The notes under the pieces: generated by a model
What the model was told of the DNA's origin: nothing
What the model saw: only the letters and a program-made list of their open reading frames with translations
The model's database searches: none
Shown here: one piece after another, positions 1-7,776 of the stretch
Numbering within the stretch: the first letter of the stretch is position 1
Layout of the letters: each line of letters opens with the position of its first letter
Translations under genes and position numbers: made by a program
From: Trebonia sp050013875
GTDB taxonomy: Bacteria > Actinomycetota > Actinomycetes > Streptosporangiales > Streptosporangiaceae
Direction: 5' to 3'
Assembly: GCA_050013875.1 (NCBI GenBank)
Contig: JBEKEK010000023.1
Span: 1 to 64,000 of the forward strand
Length of the DNA: 64,000 nt

Positions 1-109
1 ACTCGGTGTCGAACAGCCGGCGCCAGTGGCAGACGGCCGCGTTGTGGTCGGGCACGACGATATTGACGTGCCCGAGCCGGGTCACTCCGACGGGGTTGCT
101 CACGGGCAT
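1..109 (-). CDS. VOC/glyoxalase-like protein, N-terminal part only
   Basis: This gene runs off the left edge of the window. Only about 36 residues are visible, beginning MPVSNPVGVTRLGHVNIVVPD. The RLGHVNIVVPD strand is the usual opening of a vicinal-oxygen-chelate (glyoxalase/bleomycin-resistance) domain, with the His as probable first metal ligand. The ATG at 109 overlaps the stop of the DUF35 gene by 10 bases, so it is the last visible member of the leftward thiolase-MaoC-DUF35 operon. The substrate cannot be told from this fragment. Confidence 0.6.
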   Translation of the reverse strand, partial: MPVSNPVGVTRLGHVNIVVPDHNAAVCHWRRLFDTE

Positions 110-528
110 CTCTCCTTCGCGACCACCCGGAAGACGGGCATGGTTCCAGTGCCGTCGGGCTTGGGGATGAATTCTGCCTGCACCCGGGTGCCCGACGCGA
201 CCGCCTCGAACCCGGGTCCGCTCGCGGCGTCGGCGCGGATGTTGGACAGCAGGGACCAGCCGTCGTCCATGTCGATCACGGCCAGCACGTAGGGTGCCGG
301 GTGGGCCGGGCCCGGCGACCGGTGCACGATGCTGAACGAGTAGACGGTGCCCGTGAGCTTGCTCGCGATCCACGTTAGGCCGCGGCCACGGCATCCCGGG
401 CAGACCGGCTCAGGCGGGAAGATGCGCTTGCCGCAGTCCGCGCATTGCTGGACGAGCAGTTCGCCTCGCTCGCATCCCGCCCAGAATGGGGCGCCGTACT
501 CGGAGGTGGCGGTGTCTATCGGGGTCAT
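100..528 (-). CDS. Zn-ribbon/OB-fold (DUF35) protein, partner of thiolase
   Basis: This 142-residue protein has an N-terminal rubredoxin-like zinc ribbon (CADCGKRIFPPEPVCPGCRG, two CxxC pairs at about residues 29-46). An OB-fold half follows (GTVYSFSIVHRSPGP, then APYVLAVIDMDDG). DUF35 proteins partner thiolase-like or MaoC-like acyl-CoA enzymes; in sterol side-chain breakdown the DUF35 part of ChsH2 docks with the aldolase Ltp2. Here it sits right after a MaoC-like gene (4-base overlap) and in one operon with a thiolase, which fits that role. It is a stand-alone protein rather than fused to MaoC as in ChsH2. The family call is firm; the pathway is inferred. Confidence 0.85.
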   Translation of the reverse strand: MTPIDTATSEYGAPFWAGCERGELLVQQCADCGKRIFPPEPVCPGCRGRGLTWIASKLTGTVYSFSIVHRSPGPAHPAPYVLAVIDMDDGWSLLSNIRADAASGPGFEAVASGTRVQAEFIPKPDGTGTMPVFRVVAKERCP

Positions 529-1070
529 GAGCGACTCCCGCCGCTGGCCGGCCCGCTTTGCGGGGGGCCAGCGATCATCCGGGTGGGTGAGTACTCCATG
601 ACGATCTGGCCATCTTGGCGGCGCACCAGGTTACGGGTGGCGACGATTCCCCGGTTGCCCTTGGACGTCGGCCGCGCCGCTGTCACGGTCCATGCCACAC
701 CGATCGTGTCGCCGACAAACACCGGGGCGGTGACGGTCATCGTGGTGCCGAGGAAGGCGATTCCCGTTCCGTGGATAACGTTGGTCTGCATCAACAGGCC
801 CTCCGCGATAGAGAACGTAAGGGCGCCGGGAACCAGCCGGCCGCGGTAGCCGGCCTGCTGGGCGCCGGCCGGGTCCATGAACAGGGGCTCGGTGAAGCCC
901 ATCGACACGAACCTCATGAGATCCGTCTCGGTGACCATTCTCGACGCGGTGGAGTACGCCGAGCCCACGGTCATGTCGGTCCAGTACAGCCCGCGGACGA
1001 AGGGCTTCGGCCAGTCCTGCGTGGCCGCGCTCACCTTGGCGGTGCTCACAGCGTCCTTCCGCTCGCTCAC
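525..1070 (-). CDS. MaoC-like hot-dog protein, catalytic motif degenerate
   Basis: This 181-residue protein has a MaoC/hot-dog layout: an early TETDLMRF helix, a central segment ending RGRLVPGALTFSIAEGLL, and a C-terminal sheet (VFVGDTIGVAWTVTAARPTSKG). R-specific enoyl-CoA hydratases carry a DxNPxH motif. Here the equivalent reads TEPLFMD, so both the catalytic Asp and His appear to be missing. It may be the non-catalytic half of a heteromeric hydratase, as in ChsH1-ChsH2 pairs, or may bind acyl-CoA only. It overlaps the thiolase stop by 4 bases and the DUF35 start by 4 bases, so all three are probably translated together. Confidence 0.75.
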   Translation of the reverse strand: MSERKDAVSTAKVSAATQDWPKPFVRGLYWTDMTVGSAYSTASRMVTETDLMRFVSMGFTEPLFMDPAGAQQAGYRGRLVPGALTFSIAEGLLMQTNVIHGTGIAFLGTTMTVTAPVFVGDTIGVAWTVTAARPTSKGNRGIVATRNLVRRQDGQIVMEYSPTRMIAGPPQSGPASGGSRS

Positions 1071-2212
1071 AGCTTCCCCAGCAGGGCGACTTCGAAATGC
1101 TGGGCGGCCGAGCCGGAGTTGGTCGCGAGCGCGACTTCCAATCCGTCGAGTTGCCGGTCGCCGGCGTGGCCACGCAGCTGTATGACGGACTCAACGATCT
1201 TCAGCGTCATCTGCTGAACCATGTTCCACGTGTAAGAGAGCAGGCCTCCGTCGAGGTTGGTCGGGCAGGTCCCTTTCCTCTCCAGCGTCCCGCCCTCGGT
1301 GAACGCGCCGCCTTCCCCCTCGCCGCACAGGCCAAGCACCTCGAACTGCCGGATCACCTCGAAAGACGTGGGGTCGTAAAGATTGAACAGATCGACGTCA
1401 AGGGCGGTCAGTCCGGCCATGCCGAAGGCGCGCTTGACGGCGTCGGCGCCTACCCGCTGCACGTCTTCGTAGCGCGCGAGCCCGGACCACTGGCCCTGCC
1501 TCATCTCGCTGCTGGCGCCGAGAATGCCGATCGGCGGGTGGCGCAGATCCCTGGCGCGCTCCGCCGTGGTGATCACGATGGCGGCGCCGCCCTGTGCTAC
1601 CAGGCAGACGTCAAGCAGATGCAGCGGGGAGGCCACCATGCGGCTGGCCAGCACATCGCTGGCCGTGTAGGGGCCCTTGCCGTACATCACGGCCGCCGGG
1701 TTGGCGGACCCGTGGTTGCGGATAGTCGCGGCCACGCTGGCCAGCTGCTCGGGCGTGGTGCCGTACTCGAACATGTGCCGCTGCGCGACGTTGGCGAACA
1801 GCGGCACCGTATATGCGCCATACGGTGTATGAAACTCCGACGATTTACCGATCATGCCCGCCCCGCGAGGGCCGGCCGTGCCGCCGCCGACCACCACCAC
1901 GTCGCACAGTCCGGCGGCCACCGCCGCCGCCGCCTTGCTCACGCCCCGGACGCCGGCCGTGTCCTGGATGCCCTCGGCGACGTAGCGTAGCGGCCCGCCA
2001 AGTATTTTCGCCCAGTGCTGGCCGTCGCCGTACTGAGCGCCAGGCAGCGACCATTCGAGGCCGACTCCGTCCACGTCGGTGGGGCTGAGGCCGGCGTCGT
2101 CAAGCGCCCCGCACACTGCCTCGAGGGTGATGCCGAAGTCGGTCCTGTTCGGGATCGACCAGGCCTGGCGCGTCGCGTAGACGCCAGCAATAGCCACCTG
2201 CCGCTGCCTCAA
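1067..2212 (-). CDS. thiolase-like protein (lipid-transfer/Ltp2 type)
   Basis: The product is 381 residues from a TTG start at 2212, preceded by GGGAAGGA at a good distance. Upstream in-frame codons are open but have no better start. It has a thiolase fold: an N-terminal half with CDVVVVGGGTAGPRGAG, and a C-terminal half with FNLYDPTSF and a CPTNLDGGLLSYTWN segment in place of the NTSGG...GHP loop of true thiolases. That loop pattern is typical of SCP2-type thiolase-like enzymes such as the aldolase Ltp2, which work with DUF35 partners. It is the first gene of the leftward operon and diverges from two acyl-CoA dehydrogenases. A retro-aldol step on a side-chain acyl-CoA is a reasonable inference; the substrate is unknown. 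Confidence 0.8.
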   Translation of the reverse strand: MRQRQVAIAGVYATRQAWSIPNRTDFGITLEAVCGALDDAGLSPTDVDGVGLEWSLPGAQYGDGQHWAKILGGPLRYVAEGIQDTAGVRGVSKAAAAVAAGLCDVVVVGGGTAGPRGAGMIGKSSEFHTPYGAYTVPLFANVAQRHMFEYGTTPEQLASVAATIRNHGSANPAAVMYGKGPYTASDVLASRMVASPLHLLDVCLVAQGGAAIVITTAERARDLRHPPIGILGASSEMRQGQWSGLARYEDVQRVGADAVKRAFGMAGLTALDVDLFNLYDPTSFEVIRQFEVLGLCGEGEGGAFTEGGTLERKGTCPTNLDGGLLSYTWNMVQQMTLKIVESVIQLRGHAGDRQLDGLEVALATNSGSAAQHFEVALLGKL

Positions 2213-2288
2213 GCTCGCTGGTCCTTCCCGTTCGAGATATGCGCACCGCTCCCGGGGGAGGCGGTACGACCATCGACAAATATTTACC

Positions 2289-2300
2289 TTACGCTGTATA
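2289..2300. promoter_or_regulatory. TTAC-N3-GTA box in divergent promoter (copy 1)
   Basis: The bases TTACGCTGTATA lie in the AT-rich gap between the divergent thiolase and acyl-CoA dehydrogenase genes. Close matches lie upstream of the MFS gene (4870) and the amidohydrolase gene (6548). The best copy, TTACACCGTAA, is palindromic. A shared regulator, probably the nearby TetR gene, is inferred. Confidence 0.5.
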
Positions 2301-2347
2301 AAGAATGCGAGCAAGAGTACTCGTGACGGAAGAAGGGAACCCCGCCT

Positions 2348-3499
2348 ATGACCGCGACGTCCCCCGTGCCGTTGGCGGCACCAGCCGGGCCGATTCCCGT
2401 AGATCTCGGCCAGCTGCGGCATGAGGTGCAGGCCTTCCTCACCGGCGCACGGGCGGCGGGCGTGTTCAGGCCGACCGTTGACTGCTGGCTGCGGGGCTTC
2501 GACCTGCAGTTCAGCCGGGAACTTTCGGCGCGAGGCTGGCTCGGGGTCACCTGGCCGGAGCGGTTCGGCGGCCGCAACTGGCCGAGCGCCGCGCGTTTCG
2601 TCATCACAGAAGAGCTCCTGCGCTTCGGCGCCCCGATCACCGCCCACTGGATGGGCGACCGCCAGATCGGGCCGTCGCTGCTGCGCCATGGGACACCGGA
2701 GCTCCAGCACGAGTTCCTGCCGAAGATCATCGCGTCGGAGGTCACGTTCTGCATTTGCATGAGCGAACCCAACGCCGGGTCGGATCTGGCGGCGGTTGCC
2801 ACCCGGGTCATACCAGCCGAAGGCGGGTGGCTGGTCAACGGCACGAAGATCTGGACCAGCCACGCACAGCACGCCTCGCACGGCTACCTGCTCGCGCGAA
2901 CCTCCCGTGGCCAGCATCGGCACGACGGCCTAACCGAGTTCATCATCGACATGGACTGGCCGGGAATCACGGTAACCCCCATTGCCGACATGTCCGGCCG
3001 ACGCCACTTCAACGAAGTCGCATTCGGGAACGTCTTCGTGCCGGCCAGCCGGGTACTCGGGGAAATCGGCAACGGCTGGCGCCAGGTCACCGAGCAGCTG
3101 TCCTTCGAACGCGGCGGCCCAGAACGCGTGCTCACCGCCTATCCGCTCCTCGAGCAGGCCGTAACGCAGGTGGCGGGCAAGCCGCACCTGCACGCGGAGC
3201 TCGGAGAGATTATCGCCAGGCTTCGCACACTGCGCCACATGGCCCTATCCCTGACCGACGCGCTCGACCGGGGCGAGGCGCCGGTTCAGCAGGCCGCGAC
3301 GCTGAAGGTCGTCGGCACCGAGTTCGAGCAGCGCGTGGTCGACTTCGCCGCCCGCGCTCTCGATGTCGAGGCCGACCCCCTGAGCGACGGTGTCGCCGGC
3401 CTGCTGGCGGGTGCGATCACCGCGTCCCCTGGCTTCACCATCCGCGGCGGCGCCACCGCGGTCCTGCTGTCGATCCTCGCGAAGGGACCGAACCGGTGA
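2348..3499 (+). CDS. acyl-CoA dehydrogenase, large subunit-like (ChsE-type)
   Basis: This 383-residue flavoprotein has acyl-CoA dehydrogenase signatures: SEPNAGSDLAAVATRV at about residues 139-154 (FAD/substrate loop), WLVNGTKIWTSHAQHA in the middle β domain, and LSFERGGPERVL opening the C-terminal helical domain. No obvious catalytic Glu sits at the usual C-terminal place. In ChsE1-ChsE2-like enzymes two different ACAD chains make one heterotetramer, one of them lacking full catalytic equipment. The next gene is a second ACAD overlapping by GTGA, which fits that arrangement. The ATG is about 60 bases downstream of the TTAC box. It probably oxidises a short-side-chain acyl-CoA. Confidence 0.85.
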   Translation: MTATSPVPLAAPAGPIPVDLGQLRHEVQAFLTGARAAGVFRPTVDCWLRGFDLQFSRELSARGWLGVTWPERFGGRNWPSAARFVITEELLRFGAPITAHWMGDRQIGPSLLRHGTPELQHEFLPKIIASEVTFCICMSEPNAGSDLAAVATRVIPAEGGWLVNGTKIWTSHAQHASHGYLLARTSRGQHRHDGLTEFIIDMDWPGITVTPIADMSGRRHFNEVAFGNVFVPASRVLGEIGNGWRQVTEQLSFERGGPERVLTAYPLLEQAVTQVAGKPHLHAELGEIIARLRTLRHMALSLTDALDRGEAPVQQAATLKVVGTEFEQRVVDFAARALDVEADPLSDGVAGLLAGAITASPGFTIRGGATAVLLSILAKGPNR

Positions 3500-4533
3500 C
3501 CACAGAAACCGCCCAGATGCTGCGCTCGCTCACCAACGAGGTGTTCGGGTCGCAGGCGGCCGACCTCCGGCACGCCCCGGCCTGCCTGGGAAAGCCATGG
3601 GACACGATCCGCGAGCTGGAATGGCCGATGGTCGGGATTCCCGAGTCTCTCGGCGGCGCCGGCGGTGACCTCGAGGACGTGCTCGCGCTGGCCGAGGGCG
3701 TCGGCCGCAACGCCGTGAACCTGCCGCTGCTGCCGGCCCATTCGGCTTGCGCCGTCGCCGCGGCAGGCGGCCGCGGCGACCTGCTTGCCAAGCGGCTCGT
3801 CGTGGAGACGCAGCCTCGCTGGTCATCGCTGCGGGTCGAGGAGCTGGGCCGGCACCTGCGGATCAGCGGCCAGGCACGACGCACCCAGTGGGCCAGGCAC
3901 GCCGACGCCCTCCTGATCCGCGTGCAGGAAGCGGCCGGGTCGCGTTGGATCGCCTGCGATCCGCGCGATCCCGCGGTCACGATCACCCCGGGACTCAATC
4001 TCGCGGGCGAACCCCGCGATGACGTGCTCTTCGACAATCTCGTCGTCGGCGTTGAAAACCGATGGGAGCACGCGGACGACTCGCTGGCAACGAGCGGCAC
4101 CCTCCTTGGATGCGCCGCGCTTGTTGGCGCGATCGACGCCACGGTCGCTCTCACCAGCCGGTACGTCAGCGAGCGGGAGCAGTTCGGGCGGCCGCTGATC
4201 GCGTTGCCGTCAGTCGCCCAGGCCGTCGCGCTGATGCGCTGCCGGCTGGCCGCCGCACGCGCGGCGGTCGAGACCGCACGCCAGGCACCGACCATCATGA
4301 ATTGCGTGGCCGCCCACGTTGACGTCGCCGACTGCGCCGGCCGGGTCGCCCGCTCCGCACATGACCTGCACGGGGCGATGGGCGTGGCCGGGGAGTACGG
4401 CCTGCATCGGTTGACCAAGCGCCTATGGGCGTGGCCTGAGGAGGGCATCAGGCAGACCGATGCGCGCGTCAAGCTGGGCCGGCACGCCGCCGAACGCGGC
4501 GCGGCCAACCTGTGGTCCGACGTCATCGCCTGA
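3496..4533 (+). CDS. acyl-CoA dehydrogenase, second subunit
   Basis: The product is 345 residues. The GTG start lies inside the stop of the previous ACAD gene (GTGA overlap), so the pair is translationally coupled. N-terminal residues such as WPMVGIPESLGGAGGDLEDVLALAEGVGR and the C-terminal SRYVSEREQFGRPLIALPSVAQAVALM and HDLHGAMGVAGEYGLHRLTKRL are standard ACAD helices. The middle domain is short. It is probably the partner chain of the preceding enzyme in an α2β2 complex, as for ChsE1/ChsE2 or other actinobacterial two-gene ACADs. The substrate is unknown. Confidence 0.85.
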   Translation: MTTETAQMLRSLTNEVFGSQAADLRHAPACLGKPWDTIRELEWPMVGIPESLGGAGGDLEDVLALAEGVGRNAVNLPLLPAHSACAVAAAGGRGDLLAKRLVVETQPRWSSLRVEELGRHLRISGQARRTQWARHADALLIRVQEAAGSRWIACDPRDPAVTITPGLNLAGEPRDDVLFDNLVVGVENRWEHADDSLATSGTLLGCAALVGAIDATVALTSRYVSEREQFGRPLIALPSVAQAVALMRCRLAAARAAVETARQAPTIMNCVAAHVDVADCAGRVARSAHDLHGAMGVAGEYGLHRLTKRLWAWPEEGIRQTDARVKLGRHAAERGAANLWSDVIA

Positions 4534-4572
4534 TCGACACCCGACCTGATCGACACCCAGCGGAGGACAACG

Positions 4573-4839
4573 GTGGCCGAGCCAATAGCTGAGCCGACCA
4601 TGCTCGACGGGGATGAGGAAGTCCTGGGCGACCCCAGCTTCCAGATGTGGGTCCGCGACGGCGAGCCGATCGTGAGCGGCTCGTACTTCATGCACCCGCC
4701 GCTGCGCGCCAAGAGCGCGCAGTGGGATCCGCACGTGCCGAGCCGACTGCTCGTCCTCGCGTCAGACGGCACCCTATGGGCGGCCGAGAACGTGCAGAAG
4801 ACCGGCGGCGTCACCGCGCAACTGCATCCGGTGGACTAG
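4573..4839 (+). CDS. small conserved-looking protein of unknown function
   Basis: This 88-residue protein starts with GTG after a clear GGAGG at spacing 6. It lies 39 bases after the second ACAD gene, in the same operon. It is acidic and soluble, with no signal or membrane segment. The SFQMWVRDGEPIVSGSYFMHPP and SRLLVLASDGTLWAAENV segments suggest a small β-rich fold. I do not recognise a family. Its place at the end of an acyl-CoA operon suggests an accessory role. Confidence 0.6.
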   Translation: MAEPIAEPTMLDGDEEVLGDPSFQMWVRDGEPIVSGSYFMHPPLRAKSAQWDPHVPSRLLVLASDGTLWAAENVQKTGGVTAQLHPVD

Positions 4840-4869
4840 TAAACCTTGCCCTCTTGAATTCGTCTGTTC

Positions 4870-4883
4870 TTACGGCGTATAGT
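4870..4883. promoter_or_regulatory. TTAC-N3-GTA box upstream of MFS gene (copy 2)
   Basis: The bases TTACGGCGTATAGT lie about 71 bases before the MFS ATG, in a short AT-rich island after the 88-residue gene. They match the boxes at 2289 and 6548, which suggests the transporter belongs to the same regulon. Confidence 0.5.
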
Positions 4884-4953
4884 CACCGCAACGTGCCAAA
4901 GGTGATCCCGGTCACTTCCCTTTTGAGGCACTAGGACAGAGGAGTTCAGGTCC

Positions 4954-6468
4954 ATGTCAGAAGAGTTGCTCGTTCCGCAGGAAACGCAGGCGCCGGCTCG
5001 CATCGACCCCGATGCGAGCCGGCTGACCGAGCACACCTCCACCGCGAAGATCCTTGGCATCCTGGCCACGCTCGTGCTCGCCATGGAGTGCGGGCCGATG
5101 GCCGCCACGGTCTTCTACCCCGCCACACCGCAGATCGCCGCGCACTTCCGGACGACGCAGGTCGCGTGGGGTGCCACCATCGTGGTCCTGACCGCGGCCT
5201 GCCTGACCCCGCTGATCGCCAAGCTCGGTGACAAGATCGGCAAGAAGAAGGTGACCGTGCTCGTCATGGTCGCCGCGCTGGCCGGCAGCGTCCTGTGCGC
5301 GGTCACGCCCAGCTTCGGGCTGTTCATCGTGGGCCGTGGACTGGAGGGCCTGTCGATCACCGCCGCCACGATCTCGTACGGCCTCATCAGGGACCTCATG
5401 CCCCGCAAGTTCGTGCCTGTCGCGATGGGCATGCTCGGTACCGGTCTTGGCGCGGGCGCGATCGCCGCGCCCTTCATCGCCGGCGCCTTCGTCGACGGTC
5501 CCGGCTACAAGGGGCTGTTCTGGTTCCTGGCGGCCTACAGCCTCGTCGTGATCCCCATGGTGGTCTTCCTGATCCCTGAGTCGTCCGTCCGCGTCCGCCG
5601 TCGCTTCGACCTGGGCGGCGTGGTCCTGCTCGGCGCCGCCGCCGGCCTGATCCTGATCGCGCTGTCCAACGGCGAGCAATGGGGCTGGGGCTCCGGGCGG
5701 ACGATCGCCTTCCTGGTACTCGGCGCCGCGTCCGGCGTCGCGTTCGTCCAGGTGGAGAACCGCATCAGCGAGCCGATGTTCGGCATGCGACTGCTGCGCC
5801 GCCCCGCGATGGCGATGACGTTCACGATCGCGTTCCTCGGCCTTTTCCCGATCATGGTGTTCACGTATGTCATGCCGCAGATCGCCGAGACGCCGGCCAT
5901 CCCTGGACTGCACTACGGCTTCGGGGCATCGGCCACGCACTACGCGGTGATCACCGTGGGCTACGGCATCCTCGGCACCTTGTTCGGTCCGATCGGCGGC
6001 TACTTGGCCGGCCGCCTCGGCCCGCGGATGCCGATGATCGTCGCGATGACGCTCGCGCTCATCGCGCTGGGTGGCCTGGTCCTTTGGCACAGCCAGCCCT
6101 GGCAGATGGCCCTGTTCGCGACGATCCTGGGCATCGGCTACGGATGCAACTTCGCCTCAACGCCCAACCTTGTCGTTGAGGCGGTGTCGGCCGAGGAACA
6201 GAGCGCGGGCGCCAGCATGCTCGCCTTCGCCCAGAACATGGGGGCCGGGGTCGTGCCGGTGCTGATCACGCTGGTCTACAACCAGAACGTGTTCTTCACC
6301 GACCAGAAGACCGGTGTGTCCATCCCCACGAACGACGGCATCGACCTGGTCATCGGGATCGGCGTGGTCGGCTCGCTGGTCGCCCTGGCCTGCACCCTGC
6401 TGATGAGGCACGGCCGTCAGGCGGCGTCGGGCGGCGCTCGCCCGGACAGGGCCCTCCTGGGCCGCTGA
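4954..6468 (+). CDS. MFS transporter (DHA2-like drug/solute exporter)
   Basis: This 504-residue membrane protein begins with a hydrophilic N-terminal tail of about 30 residues and has some 12-14 hydrophobic segments. The loop 2-3 motif KLGDKIGKKKVTVL matches the MFS signature, and GTGLGAGAIAAPFIAG matches the antiporter motif in helix 5. The length and the second-half motif YLAGRLGPRMPM fit the DHA2 (14-helix) type. GAGGAG precedes the ATG. It stands alone, ends at a strong hairpin and carries the shared TTAC box. It probably moves the cluster's substrate or product; direction and substrate are inferred only. Confidence 0.88.
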   Translation: MSEELLVPQETQAPARIDPDASRLTEHTSTAKILGILATLVLAMECGPMAATVFYPATPQIAAHFRTTQVAWGATIVVLTAACLTPLIAKLGDKIGKKKVTVLVMVAALAGSVLCAVTPSFGLFIVGRGLEGLSITAATISYGLIRDLMPRKFVPVAMGMLGTGLGAGAIAAPFIAGAFVDGPGYKGLFWFLAAYSLVVIPMVVFLIPESSVRVRRRFDLGGVVLLGAAAGLILIALSNGEQWGWGSGRTIAFLVLGAASGVAFVQVENRISEPMFGMRLLRRPAMAMTFTIAFLGLFPIMVFTYVMPQIAETPAIPGLHYGFGASATHYAVITVGYGILGTLFGPIGGYLAGRLGPRMPMIVAMTLALIALGGLVLWHSQPWQMALFATILGIGYGCNFASTPNLVVEAVSAEEQSAGASMLAFAQNMGAGVVPVLITLVYNQNVFFTDQKTGVSIPTNDGIDLVIGIGVVGSLVALACTLLMRHGRQAASGGARPDRALLGR

Positions 6469-6480
6469 AGCACCGCGACG

Positions 6481-6515
6481 GCGGCTCCGCTTCTTCGCGC
6501 AAGAAGCGGAGCCGC
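6481..6515. terminator. 15-bp hairpin after MFS gene
   Basis: A perfect 15-base inverted repeat (GCGGCTCCGCTTCTT and its complement) with a 5-base loop starts 12 bases after the MFS stop. It is followed by TGTATTT, a weak T run. It is a probable intrinsic terminator for the transporter gene. Confidence 0.85.
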
Positions 6516-6547
6516 TGTATTTAGATCCCTTTTGACTTTCATAGTTC

Positions 6548-6558
6548 TTACACCGTAA
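6548..6558. promoter_or_regulatory. Palindromic TTACACCGTAA box upstream of amidohydrolase (copy 3)
   Basis: TTAC-ACC-GTAA is an exact inverted repeat 35 bases before the amidohydrolase ATG, in an AT-rich stretch. It is the cleanest copy of the box also found at 2289 and 4870. Confidence 0.5.
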
Positions 6559-6592
6559 AATAACTGAGGCGAGCAATCGGAGGACACAGAGC

Positions 6593-7729
6593 ATGGCCAA
6601 GAAGATTTGGGCGAATTCGGGAGACTCCCACTTCCTCGAGCCGCCGGACCTGTTCGACCAGATCCTGCCCAAGGCGCTGGCCGATCGCATGCCGCGAGCG
6701 GTCAAGGACCCGGACGGCGCCAAGGAGACCGTCTACGTCGACGGCGAGGTCTTCGTCCGGCCGCTGCCGAAGCCGATCAAGGACGGCGAGTACAAGGGCG
6801 AGACCATCAATACCCTGGCGGTTCGCCCGCCGGGATCCGGCGACACGAGGCTGCGCCTGCGGGACCTCGACCAGGAGGGTATCTGGGGTGAGGTCGTGTA
6901 CCCGTCCCTGGGCATGTGGGCCAACATCATCAAGGACCGCGTGCTCGTCGCTGAAGGCTCAAGGGCTCTCAACGACTGGGCCATGGAGGAGATACAGCTC
7001 GTCGCGCCGGACCGGCTGATCGCGACGGCCATGCTCCCGCTGCTCGACGTCCAGGATGCGGTCGCGGAGACCTACCGCGCCAAGGACAAGGGCTTCTACG
7101 CCGTCTACCTGCCAACGGTGCCCCCGCCTGGCAAACCGCTGTACAACGCCGACTACTGGGAGCCGCTGTGGGCCGCGATCGAGGAAACCGGCCTGGTGCT
7201 GACCATCCACATCGGCACCGACGGTGAGACCACAGTCTTCCGCGGCCCGGGTGGCGCCGTCATGAACTACGTCGAGACCACCTACGGCGGCCAGCGGGCC
7301 ACGACGCAACTGATCAGCGGTGGCGCACTCGACCGTCACCCCGGCCTTAAGGTCCTCATCGCCGAAGGCGGCGCGGCGTGGGCGCCATTCCTCGGCGACC
7401 GCATGAACGAGGGCTACCGACAGCACGGCATGTTCGTTCGCCCGACGCTGTCACTGCCGCCGAAAGACTACATCTACCGGCAGGTGTACGTTTCCTTCCA
7501 GCACGATGTGACGGCGGTCCCCGCGCTAACCGGGATGGGTTACCAGAACGTCATGTGGGGCAGCGATTACCCCCACCTCGAGGGCACGTACGGGCATACG
7601 CAGAAGACGCTGCATGAGCTGTTCGACGGTGTGGACGAGAAGGTCCGGCATCGGATCACGGTCGGAGCGTTCCTCGACCTCTTCCCGCACATCGGTGAAC
7701 CGCGGGGCGACGAAGAAGAGTTCTTCTAA
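6593..7729 (+). CDS. amidohydrolase-2 family metal-dependent hydrolase/decarboxylase
   Basis: This 378-residue TIM-barrel protein belongs to the ACMSD/LigW-like amidohydrolase family. It opens with SGDSHFLEPPDLF, the actinobacterial version of the DxHxH metal site. It continues with EGIWGEVVYPSLGMW, VLTIHIGTDG (metal-binding His region), and near the end MWGSDYPHLEGTYGHT with the conserved GSDYPH metal-site Asp. GGAGG lies before the ATG. Such enzymes hydrolyse or decarboxylate ring-derived acids. The shared promoter box ties it to the acyl-CoA genes; the substrate is not known. Confidence 0.85.
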   Translation: MAKKIWANSGDSHFLEPPDLFDQILPKALADRMPRAVKDPDGAKETVYVDGEVFVRPLPKPIKDGEYKGETINTLAVRPPGSGDTRLRLRDLDQEGIWGEVVYPSLGMWANIIKDRVLVAEGSRALNDWAMEEIQLVAPDRLIATAMLPLLDVQDAVAETYRAKDKGFYAVYLPTVPPPGKPLYNADYWEPLWAAIEETGLVLTIHIGTDGETTVFRGPGGAVMNYVETTYGGQRATTQLISGGALDRHPGLKVLIAEGGAAWAPFLGDRMNEGYRQHGMFVRPTLSLPPKDYIYRQVYVSFQHDVTAVPALTGMGYQNVMWGSDYPHLEGTYGHTQKTLHELFDGVDEKVRHRITVGAFLDLFPHIGEPRGDEEEFF

Positions 7730-7776
7730 GGCGGCGCCAGTTCATCATCGCCTCGGGCAGGGGCACGGCCGCCGGG

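Noticed and set aside
1805..1827. Inverted repeat CACCGTAT...ATACGGTG
   Set aside because: It lies inside the thiolase coding region and encodes conserved-looking residues (TPYGAYTVP); symmetry there is probably chance, although it resembles the TTAC-N3-GTA boxes.
3435..4814. 459-codon minus-strand open frame opposite the second ACAD gene
   Set aside because: No recognisable motif and Ser/Arg-rich composition; antisense shadow.
4957..6090. Long minus-strand open frame opposite the MFS gene
   Set aside because: Its product is an Arg/Asp/His-rich string without domains, typical of the antisense of a high-GC gene; the plus-strand MFS protein is clear.
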